The notes below the pieces were generated by a model. It was not told the origin of the DNA and searched no databases. It was given only the letters and a program-made list of their open reading frames with translations. Positions 46,765 through 60,600 of a DNA stretch of 64,000 nt are shown here, in pieces. The stretch is taken from assembly GCA_018292915.2 (NCBI GenBank), contig JACVVK020000153.1, forward strand, positions 1,000,001-1,064,000. The letters are read 5' to 3'. The DNA comes from Batillaria attramentaria. Its lineage: Eukaryota; Mollusca; Gastropoda; Batillariidae. Both the position numbers and the translations under genes were made by a program. Position 1 is the stretch's first letter, and each line of letters opens with the position of its first letter.

Positions 46765-49700
46765 CTAAAAGCGTGAGATGTCGCGACCGAACAGCAAAGT
46801 TTTCGTCCAATCAACAGGCACCTGCATCCTCAGTCGCCAGCTCCCAAGACGGGTCAGGTAGGCTGATCGCCACAGCAGCCATGATGGGACACCTAACACA
46901 CACACACACACCAAAAAAAAATGAACGTTGGAATCTTGTTTGAGGAAAATGTATTGGATCCATGTAACACCACTTCCGAGATAACTCCACCGGCTACCAG
47001 TTCATTTCGCCTTCATCACAAAATTTCTGTTCTGGCATTTTGTCACTTTGATGGCACCCTTCCACTATAACTTTCAGTTTCACTTGTCACCCATCAACCG
47101 TTGCAAGCCCTCGATCATCATACGAGAGGCTTCTCAAAATTCCCAAGTGCAACTTTAAATCTTTTGGCAAGCACTCTTTCACGTTTGTCGCACCAACCTT
47201 TTCGAAATCTCTGCCTGGAAGTCTGAGAAATGCACCCATACTGTCTATTTTTAAGACCAGACTTAAACCGTTCCTTTCTTGCAAAGCCTTCCAGTAATTT
47301 CCTGTGTAACTACACAGTCGGTTTCACCAGTGTATGTCTGTCCATCTTTGTAAACTGTGAGTGTAAGTGAGTGATCGGCGCACTGTGTTTTATTCAAAGA
47401 AATGCGACCTACAAACACCACTTGTTATTATCATTATTATCCACTCTATAGCAATAAAGCTAGAAGAAAACAGGTGATCTGTTTCTCAAGTACAAAGTTT
47501 AATGTTTGTTTTAATTCTACTGTGCTATCCTTCAATCTACAACTGACTCATCTGTGGTCTTCATTCTGTTTTTTCTCACACAACTCTGACTGTTCCTGCA
47601 CACATGTAATAGGTTTCTAGGAATGATAGGAGTCATGTAAAAACAGAGATACTAACGGCAACATTTGCGAAAGGTGCATAATTTGACTTCCCAAAGCATG
47701 TTTTGGCTGGGTACCCTGATGTAGCTGAGATTTCAGGGAGATAACTGAGTTTTTCCACAAAAACAACACCCCTCCATGACCAAACTACAATGAAAGTGAA
47801 CGCACCATGCAGCCTGGCCATTGGAGTGTCAGTAAGCGCCTCATAGCGCCCAATGTATGCCAGCATGCCCATGTCTTGTACTGAAAAGGCTTGATGTCTG
47901 ATTCACTGGGGCAGCCCTTGTTCAGGAAGTTGGCCAAATACCGGCCTTGTCTCTCAGCAACCTGTGGTCAGAGGAATATTGCTGGTGATTTCTGCCAACG
48001 AAGGAAATCTGAATAAACATTATCATCAATTAAACTAAGATGTTTGAGACACCACAGAGACTGAGATACATAGTATGACACTGACAACCTGTCGCATGTT
48101 ATTGTCCCCCCATATTTTCAGAGAGAAGTCAATAAAATTTACTTTTTAAAGCAAAAGCCATCACAACGAACAGGATAAAAACAAAACCACCACAGCAAAG
48201 GATGAATCTGAAAACCAGAAGATTAAATGTTTAAATTACGGCACACCCTATTATTAATTCAAGGGCATAAAACCTTGACAATAATTATGGTACCAGCAGT
48301 CCTAAACCTACACAGAAACCTATGGATGTTGTGTTCTCTCACCTGAGCAGTGCACGGCAGAGAATAATTCTCAATGTCCGCACAGTCACCAAGTGCAAAT
48401 GCATTTCCTCCAGGATCACTCTTCACTCTTAGGTATCCATCTGTCACAATCTAAACAAATGAAACAGGAAAAAATACCCATTAAGATCTAAACATTTTCC
48501 CCAAAGTCTAACCATTAACCAAACCACCTCTGAAACGATGTAAAAGAAAGCTACTGGGCTGAAAAGTCTTACCAGTAAATATTTAACGTTACCACACACT
48601 AGATATTCTGATGACCCTGGGGAAGTGAAACTGATGGCCTCTTGCCAGGGTGAAAGTCTGCCACTACTGTCTATTTTTTTCCTCTCTCTCTCTCTTTTCC
48701 AAATCAAGCACATACCTGTCCACGAGCATTTTTCTCAACATCAAAAGCCTGTGTGAACTGTCTTGGGGCCAGTCCTGTTGACCAAACCACAAGGCCGCAC
48801 GGGATAACTTCCCCATTCTGAAGCTTCACACTGTTGGGTGTCACTTCTGCAAATAAAAGACCCCAAAGACGTGTGTACAAGGTTGAAAAACAAAATAATT
48901 CAGCACTCAGTGTGGCAAAGAATCGCGTGCTCTCAGTTTGGGCAGCATGCAGGGCACCTCAGTTTTGAGTTGGAGTATTTGGGATGAGTTCTGACCTAAA
49001 AGAACGCACTACCAAAGAAAGTGTACCGCATCACTATCATCACAAAATCCTCATACATATCTGTTCCCCCCAGTTAGTCTCATTGCAGGTTCCTTCTGTT
49101 GATAACATTTATAATTTAATTACTATCATATCATTAGCATCATTACCAGTGACGGATGATTGAATGAGGCTGAAGCCCTTCCTCTGCGTTATTTTCTTTT
49201 CCGCGTACGATCGTAGGCGGGCGTCAAAAGCTGAAAGAATCTGATTGGACTCCACCAGTGTCACTCTTACCAATCCCTGCTGCTGTTTGTAAAGTCTGGC
49301 CACGTCCTTTATGAAGAAAACAGAGTACAGTGATTAAAAACACAGTGCTACTCTGTCTCAGTTCAAGATCACTGCTGACGACCCCCTTGAAAAACCAAGT
49401 AACAAAACCAACGGTATACAGTGTCCTAAATGTTTTACATAAAATTAGAAGCACTGCCACTATCACTAAAGCCACACTGCAATATCTTGCGTTACTCTTT
49501 CTCATTAATCATGAGGGCTATCAAACGTTAAAAAAAAAAGAAAAAAAAAGAAGCATTTCTGCAACACTACAGTAAACCAAAACCAGTTACAGAGCCACAT
49601 GTGCTGTATACATGTATATTTGGAAATGCTAAAAACAAGAACACTATACCCTCTCACCTGTTCAATGAAGTCATACAGCTCTGCCCCAAACTCTACGCCA

Positions 49701-52700
49701 GTAGGCCCACCACCAACGATGACCACCTGCAGCAGGCGACTGATCTCTGCGTCACCAATGCCGGGCTGCAAGGCCAGCTCAAAGTTTGACAGAATCCTGT
49801 TCCGGATTCTCCGAGCATCTTGTATTTCCTGTCGAAAAGTTCAGTGTTCAGAGCATCAATGCTAAAGTTTTTTCAAGCTGTATTACCATGCACACACACA
49901 CACACCATTTACGGCTCAGATTAAGTGTCCGGCATATCACAGTACATGTAGAAAAGCTTTTGGTCTCAGTTTTTGCGGATTTCAGTAAAAGTCACATAAA
50001 AATGGGAGCGCTGAAACAACACACACACACTCTCTCTCTCTCAACTGTTAGTGTAACTGACCTTTAAAAAGAAGGCATTTTCCTCAACACCTGGTGTTCC
50101 AAATGTGTTGCTGAAAGCACCAACACCAATGACAAGTTTATCATACTGCAGAGTGTAGGAGAGCGAAGGTCGCAGGACGCTGGTCACTTGCAGGCTTCTC
50201 TCAGCAAGGTCGACACTGGTGGCGTAAGACAGGTGGAAGTGGGCAGAGTCCCTGAATCCTGTGTTGCGCACTGGTTCTATTATGGACCTGACCCAGTCAA
50301 ACATACAGCAAAATTCATGAGGTAAATAAAACACACATTTACCACTACTAGCGTTTTCTATAATTATTCAAACAGTGCAAAACTAATTCACAGGGATTCT
50401 GTTTTGTCATTCACTACATGAAGTATGCATTTACCGGTAATCTAAAAATGGAGATTTCCCAGTTCGCTTTATGTGAAGTAGTACAGATAGTGAGCTATCA
50501 CTAGTGTCAGAGATTCCAAGTACATGTAGTAGTTACTTAGCACAGTCATATGTTTGTTCCGAAACCAGCACAAAGTTTCATACAAAGGTAGGCACGATAC
50601 TCTGAAGATAATTACATTTCCAAGCCGAAATGCTGATAATCAGTTTAGATAAAAAAACAAAAAATCATTAAAAAAAACACACACAAAGGAGCCTGGCAGA
50701 TCTATGGTTCTAAATACACTAATTATAACAGTTTCGGTCTCTACAGGCAAGTCATAACCTTGAGACAAACTTGACTCAATCGTACTCAGACATTTACCTG
50801 AACTCGAGCGTACCAACGGTTGTACTGGCAAGAAGCGGAGTAAACAGGAAATGATTTCGTGGACTGACGACCAGGACATCGTAGAGCTGTTTGTCGATAC
50901 ATCTCAGGACACTGTAACTCCCCCAGCCGGTGCCTAGGATGATGAGACGGAGTCGTCCTGATATCGAAGCCTCAGCTGGCCAGCCTGCAAGTATTGTCAA
51001 GGGTTGTGTTAATAAGTGATCAGAACACCTGTGCGCAGCCAGATCCTCCCTAATCATGCACATCTGTATAAACTTTTACTTTCAAGGGCACCTAATGTTC
51101 GTCAGTATTCACTTGTAGTGTGATGGTGTTGAGTGAATCAGGCAGGCAGGGAGACCAAACACAGCGGTCGCTATGACATGAGTTTTATTACAACAGAAAA
51201 ACAGCAACAAATGGCAGAGCGGGGAGCGACAATCCGTGCAGTGACTCACGGCAGGGCTGGCTGGCGACTGTCCAGTGAGGCGTAGCTCGCGGCTACTTAT
51301 GCGCCCAGCGCGAGCCGCAAAGAAAGCAACGGCCGCTCGCAGCAGAAACAAGGGCTAGATGCCCTCGAGCGGCGAAATCTGTGTTTGTTTACACACAGAA
51401 AACTAACAATAGCGGGCGTAATACAACAGCTAGGAACTTCAAACAAACTGCATTGAAAAGAGCGTGAAAAGTACTCTAAGATGGCATAAGTTTGGAACAT
51501 TATCAATGTACAAAGAATTTCCTATCGCCGATTTAAGAGCGTAAAGGCTGGGACCACGCATTCGAAAAGTGGTGAAAATGGCATAATACACCCGTTAAAC
51601 TACAAAACCGCGCTAAAAACAAAACATAACTAAAAAGTACAAACTCTTCCGAAACTACTATAGTTTACATGATAACTTTAGGTTAAGCGACTGCGGAGAT
51701 ATTTAGCACTAAATGGACACAAACAAACACAACTAACTGACACGTGGCTATCGTGGATCCGCAACGCTTCACGCGTGCGGTAGCCTACAGGCGAACAAAG
51801 CCGGCGGCACACCGCTGGCCGGAGAACCTAGGGTAGTGGGCGAGAGGGTCCAAACCACTCGGCTACAGTAGAAAGGGGCACAAAATAATCTGTCAATAAA
51901 TAATTTTGCAACCAAAACACCCAATATTTACAAAATGCTGCCAGCTTGTAAACTGACACATCTATACCGGTCCTACTAATTACCGAAAACAACCGAAAAC
52001 AACTCTTAATACGGGTAGAACGCGGTTAAAACATAGAAATAACAACACACAAACATAATAACAATACACAAACATGATTTAAGGTGAAAAAGAGACCTTA
52101 AAAAAGCTAAAAAGAACAAATGTGACATTGCAGAAAATAACCAGTCCGGACCAGACGGAGTCGCTTCCCTTGGGAAACACGTTCATTTCGTCCTGTTCTC
52201 TTGGAGTGAATAAGTACTTTTTTTCCTTTTAACTAGTTTAAGGCCTCTTTTTTCACCTTTAACCATGATTATGTGTTGTTATTTCTATGTTTTAACTGCG
52301 TTCTACCCGTATTAAGAGTTGTTTTCGGTTGTTTTCGGTAATTAGTAGGACCCCATCTATACATCACTGATCAGCCCTAAAAATGGTCCATGAGCCCAAA
52401 GGAGGAATTGTGTGTAGCAGATGAAGTGGCAAAACCATGATCACACATCTGCAAAGACTTAATTAGACTAAAATCTGTGCAATTTGGTGCATTTTGGTAT
52501 GATTGTAAGTGCTTGAACAGAAGAGAGCAAAATTGTAAAAATCAGACCAAAAATCTGTGCAATCTGGTGTGCTTTGGTATGATTGTATGTACTTCAGAGG
52601 GTGAAACAGTTATTGTGGGGAGGAACATTTCTAGCCAAAGGTGGAAATCTGCCAAAAGGTGGAACATTTTGTGCCCTGATACACAGAAAATAAATTCAGG

Positions 52701-53832
52701 GCGTAATATCCATGAAATCTATAACAGGACTTTTTTTTTTTTTTTTTTTTTTTAAAGTTAAGAAAGTTTTATTGCCCCATAAAAATGGCTGGTAAACTAA
52801 CTTGCTTGCGACCCACAGATGGGGAGGGGGAGGAGTGGTATACAGTAATTTTTTTTTCTTCTTCTTTTCGGGTTTTTTTTTTTTTTTTTTTGTTTACAAA
52901 CACTTATACAGTACAATACACTATGAAACAGCAAAGCGCAATACATTGCATTACATCATGCTACTACAGGACAAATTTCCTGGCTGACCGAAACAGTACA
53001 GGAACAGACCGGGGATTTGGTCTAGTGGTTAAGGCATCTGAATTCGGATCCTGAGCTGCCTGGTTCAAGTCCCTGGTAGGCGGGAATAGGGTGGGATTTT
53101 TCCTACCATGTCGAGTCAAATTCATGTGCACTCGTTTACAGTGCCTGTCTCGCCTTCGTGTACATGTGTACACACGCACGCACACACATCAAGTGTGCAC
53201 GCCAAAAATCCCATGTTCACCTTTCAAAGAAGAGCAGGCGGTGGCCAGTGGTGTGGTAAACAGAAATAGTCACGCGCACCAGAGTGAATAGCTGGGTGGA
53301 GATTTGCACATAAAGTAGCGCTCAGCGGCAGCAGGCTTTCACTGCTTCATCCTCCAGCCCTGCGGCGCCACATGATAGCATTTCATTTGAGATGCCGAGG
53401 AAAAGTTTACCATGCCGTATCATACCAATACAGGACATTACCATATATCATACCATACAGGACATTTGTCCTGAATCATGATGGGTATGGCACTGGAATA
53501 ACGACACACATAATTCCGCCTTGGTGAGGAAGCAAACATTCCAAAATTGAATCAGTCTATGACCAATGTTCAACACAGATATGAGACCTTGGCTAGTAAC
53601 TTATATATATATATATATATCACAAACCTGCTGGAAGGGAGCCTTCAAATCTGGTTCTGTAACTGTAGTCTCTGTGACTCTTCCACACTACTGGTAGATT
53701 TCTGTTTGCTGCTGGTGACAAGTGTTTGCTGAAAATTGTGACAGTTGCTGGAGATATAAATTTACTCTGGCCTCTCATGGAACACACTAGGCACACTTGC
53801 GATGACCTAGAAATTTGACTGGACGAAATCAT
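46765..53832 (-). CDS. Type II (alternative, rotenone-insensitive) NADH dehydrogenase, nine exons, one frameshift
   Basis: NDH-2 is a single-chain FAD enzyme on the mitochondrial inner membrane that passes electrons from NADH to ubiquinone without pumping protons. It is absent from vertebrates. Exons in coding order: 53628-53832, 50798-50984, 50062-50287, 49658-49828, 49147-49306, 48716-48846, 48343-48450, 47806-47961 and 46765-46892 (about 490 residues). Exon 1 ([20 protein letters not shown]...) is Arg/Ser-rich without early acids, like a mitochondrial presequence. The FAD loop [10 protein letters not shown], second Rossmann loop [44 protein letters not shown], and C-terminal [16 protein letters not shown] with [10 protein letters not shown] are diagnostic. 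All phases fit except in exon 8: between KPFQYK and MGMLAYIG one base is missing at about 47874-47878, so as written the chain ends about 27 residues later. That is either a sequence error or a real lesion. Confidence 0.9.
47124..47445 (+). mobile_element. LINE ORF2 C-terminal fragment in NDH-2 intron 8
   Basis: The plus strand encodes [20 protein letters not shown], then [20 protein letters not shown] and [17 protein letters not shown] with a stop at 47295-47297. This is the SF-AP-WNSLP-LR-FK-LKTHLF end pattern of CR1/L2/Jockey-type ORF2. The tail reaches an ATT-type repeat near 47425-47440. Confidence 0.7.
51110..51850 (-). mobile_element. Possible solo LTR in NDH-2 intron 1
   Basis: Read on the minus strand, a GC-rich stretch carries a weak TATA-like CATAAGTAGCC at about 51295 and an AATAAA at 51184-51189. 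It ends CACTACA at 51114-51120, which resembles a retrotransposon LTR. Outer limits and target duplication could not be fixed. Confidence 0.3.
51968..52353. mobile_element. Long-TIR fold-back transposon (Mutator-like MITE), copy 1
   Basis: It starts CGGTCCTACTAATTACCGAA and ends TTCGGTAATTAGTAGGACCC, with inverted arms of well over 100 bp (CTTAATACGGGTAGAACGCG against CGCG-like TGCGTTCTACCCGTATTAAG). The unpaired centre has CGCTTCCCTTGGGAAACACG. It is flanked by a perfect 9-bp duplication catctatac (51959-51967 and 52354-52362). Long arms with 9-bp duplications fit Mutator-type elements. It has no coding capacity. Confidence 0.85.
52375..52700. repeat. Dispersed repeat related to the P450 3' flanks
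   Basis: AAATCTGTGCAATTTGGTGC, CATTTTGGTATGATTGTAAG and GGAGGAATTGTG blocks match, with divergence, the sequence at 28455-28830 and 44485-44870. Part of the unit is itself repeated here (52465 and 52545). Confidence 0.5.
53005..53345 (+). mobile_element. tRNA-derived SINE in NDH-2 intron 1
   Basis: The A-box-like GATTTGGTCTAGTGGTTAAG and B-box GGTTCAAGTCC are at tRNA spacing. They are followed by GGGTGGGATTTTTCCTACCA and a conserved body with CAGTGCCTGTCTCGCC and ATCCCATGTTCACC. Confidence 0.7.
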
Positions 53833-55026
53833 CCTGCGATGGTCCTGCTGAATTCAGCTGTCGCAGAAAATGGAAAAGTTTTGTCCTTCTCATCACTTGC
53901 TGTTCAAGGCATGGCTAAAATAGGTACTCTAAATGTCCATTAAAAAAAAAAAAAAATGTCAGCACTTTGTAACAGTCTTTTTTAAAGCACTGTACACATT
54001 CCTGGGGTTAAGCGCTGTCGTCTCAGCAATAACGGAACACTTTCAGTCAACAACTAACACAATTATATTTGACACCAATACAATGAAACCTCTCACAAGC
54101 AACCACTCCTGCTGCCACAAAAAAGTGGTCGTACACACAACTATTTTGCACACATTCCCAAGCGCTGTTGTATTGAGTCGAAGTGGTGAAAAGCTGCACT
54201 TTCACACACAAGGCAGTCCAAGCCATAAATGTCACTGACAGTATGTGACTTTCATTCAAGATTGCTGCAAACAACTTGACTGGAGTTTTAGTTCTTGTCT
54301 TTGTAACACAGAAAGGACATCTTGCATATTGTATGAATCCAGTATATTTAATACCAGCAGCTCACTATATTCTTTGTTGCAGGTGGCAAGGTCAGGCAAA
54401 AATCCTGAAACAGAAAAAGAAAGTAAATCCTTACAGTCATGCACCTGCCATGGTGTGATGCACGGCTTGTTCTGTAATGAATGATGACCTCTGATTTACT
54501 TAGGAAGAGTTAAAACGCTCAAACACCCACCCACCCATCCACTTTCAGGCTGGGGAATTGCTGAAGGAAAAAAAGACTGAAACTAGGCCAGTGTGCAAGC
54601 AGTAGCACACTACTGCGGGACCACGGGGGGCGATGCCCCATTTCAGAAAAAACAAATTTTAGCATTTTTAAAGGCATTTAGTAGCCTCTACTGGCACCCA
54701 GAAGTTAAATTCATACTGCCTTGGTACTGATATGCAAGCATTCAAAACTAAAGTCCCACTAATACATGTATCATGATACATGTGCAAACCTTTTCCCCCT
54801 TACTTTTTTCGGCTGAAATTTTTATTTTTTTGGCTGAAAGGATAGGAAATTTGACTGAAAATTGCCAAATGACTGACAATTCCCCAGCCTGCAGGTTATG
54901 AAGAAAAACAGTTGAAGACAACTTTATCCAAGCAAGAGCAAAGTGTATTGAAAATGTCTCCAAATGTTAAGTGTTATTTCAGATTTTAAAATCAAATAAA
55001 AGTAGACACCATTACACACTGTCACC
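53833..55026. other. Intergenic stretch upstream of NDH-2
   Basis: It should hold the NDH-2 promoter (minus strand). No second gene was recognised. A SINE-like tail (GTTAAAACGCTCAAACACCC) lies near 54506-54540. Confidence 0.45.
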
Positions 55027-55752
55027 AACATTTGGTGTGCATTGCAACAGACAGTATAGCACTTGATATGGGGCACACCAAGTGAAATTATCAACATTTG
55101 GTGTGCATTGCAACAGACAGTATAGCACTTGATATGGGGCACACCAAGTGAAATTATCAACATTTGGTGTGCATTGCAACAGACAGTATAGCACTTGATA
55201 TGGGGCACACCAAGTGAAATTATCAACATTTGGTGTGCATTGCAACAGACAGTATAGCACTTGATATGGGGCACACCAAGTGAAATTATCAACATTTGGT
55301 GTGCATTGCAACAGACAGTATAGCACTTGATATGGGGCACACCAAGTGAAATTATCAACATTTGGTGTGCATTGCAACAGACAGTATAGCACTTGATATG
55401 GGGCACACCAAGTGAAATTATCAACATTTGGTGTGCATTGCAACAGACAGTATAGCAAATGATATGGGGCACACCAAGTGAAATTATCAACATTTGGTGT
55501 GCATTGCAACAGACAGTATAGCACTTGATATGGGGGCACACCAAGTGAAATTATCAACATTTGGTGTGCATTGCAACAGACAGTATAGCACTTGATATGG
55601 GGCACATCAAGTGAAATTATCAACATTTGGTGTGCATTGCAACAGACAGTATAGCACTTGATATGGGGCACACCAAGTGAAATTATCAACATTTGGTGTG
55701 CATTGCAACAGACAGTATAGCACTTGATATGGGCACACCAAGTGAAATTACT
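55027..55752. repeat. 66-bp minisatellite, 11 copies
   Basis: AACATTTGGTGTGCATTGCA starts at 55027, 55093, 55159, 55225, 55291, 55357, 55423, 55489, 55556, 55622 and 55688. Copies are almost identical, with one substitution cluster (AAATGA) in copy 7, one extra G in copy 8, one C-to-T in copy 9 and one G lost in copy 11. Each unit contains inverted repeats (CACTTG/CAAGTG and ACACCAA/TTGGTGT). The 66-bp length keeps minus-strand frames open with a 22-residue period, but there is no sign of a real gene. Confidence 0.95.
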
Positions 55753-56090
55753 AAATGTGTGTACAACATTCAGTGGGGCTCTGAGACCCAGGCAGAAAAC
55801 CTCTGACGTTGCCCAAAGCAAAGCAAAACAGCCCTCACTAGGCATCCGCCCCAAAGACACTCGCGCTGCCAAGCAGCCAAAGACACATGCCAGGAACAAC
55901 TTGTCCTTAAGGGCTAAAAGCCATAGGACGTAAAGCAAGCTAATGATTTCAGTGGGTATCAACCATGTTTCATGCCTCATTCCTTTCAGCGTAGCAAGTC
56001 ATCACAGAATTTAAAATCAAACAACAGCACAAACAAAAACAAACAAACAAAAATCATGATTTTTTTTTCTTTGGTGGGATGCATTACAGT

Positions 56091-56121
<31 letters not shown>

Positions 56122-56165
56122 CAAAAAAAAAAAAAACAATCTGGGGCTTACAAAGTCTCTCAGTC

Positions 56166-57372
<1,207 letters not shown>

Positions 57373-57696
57373 TAAATCAAAACCACCAAAAACAACAACG
57401 TACTAGTGGGTAACTAGTTTAGTCGCGCAGGTATATTTGGTGCTGCGGTTGCCACATATCGCCTCGCCGCATAAGTGTGTTATTTTACTGAGGACGACAT
57501 GTCCCGATGAATGGTGAATGCGGCGGAGTCTGCGAGTACCCTTCGCGATTTTTGTGACGTCACGCAAATCAACTATCATTTCCATGACGTGAACACAGGT
57601 TGTGCAGGAAAGCGGATCAACACCGACCATTCGAAAGTAGATTTTTGGTCCTTCACTGCTGAACCGGTGTACTGCTACTCTCTTTTACCACCAGCA
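57373..57696. promoter_or_regulatory. Head-to-head promoter between ADAT2 and the zinc-finger gene
   Basis: About 325 bp separate the two opposing ATGs. A perfect CRE palindrome TGACGTCA lies at 57555-57562, with a half-site ATGACGTG at about 57591. Several CG dinucleotides cluster at 57425-57550 and no TATA box is seen. This pattern fits a shared CREB/ATF-responsive housekeeping promoter. Confidence 0.5.
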
Positions 57697-60600
57697 ATGA
57701 GCAGCCTCGCGTTTGTAGTAAGTTTGTTGTTTAAAAGGCAGTTTTAGCCGACGCGATCAAAGAAAGCGCCATTTTGTTTTGTCCGGGAATGCCTTCAAAA
57801 CTGACTGAACCACTGGCACTTGTAGCAGACGCTATTTTCATCGGTGCTTGCAACAGTTTTTGGTGCACCAGACATGTACACTACAGTTTTCTGAAATCAT
57901 ACATGTGACATGCCCTTCATTGAAAAGTTTTGTATTTAACACCTGCGGTTATCACAGGTGCCAGTGTCACGCTTTCAGAGTGTCAAGTTCGTTTTTATAG
58001 CTGTCTGCATCACACTGCAGAATGGTAGACCTGGTGAAGATGTGAGTGAAAGAAGAGGCTGATTATCTAACGATGATGTGGTTTTACATACATGTACTGT
58101 TACTGGTTTAGCCTCCGGTTGTGGTCACAAACTAGACTGGTAGTGGACCGTACTACATAACAACATGCAGATTTCAAATAAATTTATGAATGTGTCTGGT
58201 TCTTGTGTTTTTCAGACGCATCCCAGTGTTCGTATCAAAGGGAGCGAGAATGTGTATACACCAGTCCAGTGTTTTGATGAGACATGTCCCGTGAAGACGC
58301 CCCACCTTCACTGTCCGTTCTGCGTGAAGACTGACTCGTACCAAGACCCAGTTATCCTCAAAGCTCACTATAGAGTCAAGCATGTTGACAAGGGGATTGA
58401 CTTTGCAGGTGGGTCACTATAGACTATTCACTTTCAGTGTGTGGTATTTCAGATTTGCTTGTGTGCATGTTACCGCTTAGATACATTATGTGGAAGACAG
58501 AGGGGAAGTGAAGGGAGGGTTTTGAACTGAACTTTATGACTGTGTGTTTGTGTATGAGCTTATAGAACTTTAGCTTTTCGGTACGATAAATTGTTAATAA
58601 TACATTTATGCAAATTTACTGTGCATGCAAGTGTCTTTTTTAAAGTTGAATGATGTGTAATGTCGTACGTTTTGGTACTTTTTATTTCTTTGCTTCCCAG
58701 GTTTAAAGATCCTGCGTTGTTGTGACCATTGTGACATTGTTGGGGTGATCAAGGGAGAGAAAAAATTCAAGGGAGCACACTGGCACTGTTATCGCTGCAG
58801 GAATGGGTTCAACCGACGAGATGAAGCCATCAAGCATTACAAGACCCACTTCAGGAACCCACAGACCACTTTTCAGATATCAATCACACAGGTAATTTAT
58901 TACTTTTCTGTTTTTGTTTTGTTTTGTGGTTGTTGTTTTTTTTTAAAAGAGCAGCCGATATTCACATGGGTTTAGTCTTAGTTTTATTTTTTAGAGATTA
59001 TGGCTTTTGAAGATGATTGATACCGTTTCATCCTTTCTCACATGCGCAACCTTCCCCCTTTCCCAAATGCCACAAACAGTTTTTGGTGTGGCACAGGCCA
59101 ACCGAGTCTGCGGTCCTACTAATTACCGAAAACAACGAAATGACCGAAAACAACTCTTAATACGGATAGAACGCGGTTCAAACATAGAAATAACAACACA
59201 CAAACGTGATTAAAGGTGAAAAAAGTGGCCTTAAAAAAAGCTAAAAGGAAAAAAAGGTGATATTGCAGAAAATAACCAGTCTGGACCAGAGTCGCTTCCC
59301 TTGGGAGACACGTTCATTTCGTCCTGTTCTCTTGGAGTGAATAAGTACTTTTTTCCTTTAAACTAGTTTAATGCCTCTTTTTTCACCTTTAATCATGTTT
59401 GTGTGTTGTTATTTCTATGTTTTAACTGCATTCTACGCGTATTAAGAGTTGTTTTCGGTAATTAGTAAGACCCCGAGTCTGTCCTCTGCGTATTTTCTGT
59501 CAGCTTTTCCTGATTTGGTCATGTTTTTTATCCCTCTCTCTTTCGCTTTTGCAGGATCTGAACAACCCTGTCTCCTACAATGATGCGCGAAGTGGGAGTT
59601 CACAAGGCATGCAGTCAGTGACAGCAACTTCCAGCGGCATAACAACACATGATGCCATCCATCCAGCTCTCACACAGGCTGTCACCTGCCTGTCCTCTCC
59701 AGTTGCAGTCACTGAGCAAGGTTAACACAAATTACAATTTGTATGGGGGGGGGGGGGGAAGAGTGGGGTGGGGGATACCTCAAAAGAACTTTGCTATTTA
59801 GTTTCATGTGGTGTAGTGACTGTTAATTTCTGCCCCCCAAGAACCCGTCATTTTCTGTTCATCTGTGGTAAAATGTTTACGGTTGGTGGAGATGTGGATG
59901 AGTGAATTTCATCAGGTGTTAGTACTGTTTGGAATGATGCTGTCTTGGAGCATATATATGACCCTGCTTGGAGCAGCCTGAATTCAGGTCTCCTGAACAA
60001 AACAAACAAACAAAATCACAAACAGTTTACAAAAACTCAAATTGTTAAAACTAAGTGCAGAATTTATCCTTTCTGTCTGTATCTGTATCCTTCAAACTTG
60101 TTGGGTGCATGTAGTATTAATTCAAATTCAAACAACTTTATTGTGTCCATTAAGAACAATTTTGTTTTTTGTCATTATGTTTTCTTTTGCCTTTTGGGGC
60201 TTTTTTTTTTTTAGGTGGGGGGGGGGGGGGGGGAGGAGGAGGTGTAAATTTTTTTCTTCTCTTTGAGAGCCTTTTGATTTCTGCAGAAAAGAATTTAAAA
60301 GGACAGCTGAGGGAAAGCACATGTAGTTTCAAGCTGTTCAAATTGAGTCTTCGCTGTTCCGTCCGAGTAATTTTGCTGATGTATGATCTTCCCTGATAGA
60401 TGTGATTACCACTGGCTCAGTGAGCAACGGCAAAGTGTCAGACGGGACTGTGCATGTGTCCATAGCTGCCAGCGAGACAGGTGATGGTGATGAGGAGGAT
60501 AACACAGAGACCATCATGATCATTCAGGAAGAACAACTGGCTGACAACTCACACATGGACACCAGTTTCCCAACCCAGATCATTGCCAACGAGGTGGGTG

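Noticed and set aside
47633..47805. Exon 8 of NDH-2 reading on to a stop at 47633
   Set aside because: A donor at 47805 joins in phase to the true C-terminal exon at 46765-46892, which has the [10 protein letters not shown] family ending.
54924..55980. Two long minus-strand frames (206 and 322 residues) across the 66-bp array
   Set aside because: Repeat length divisible by three explains them. The different frames are equally open and there are no flanking exons.
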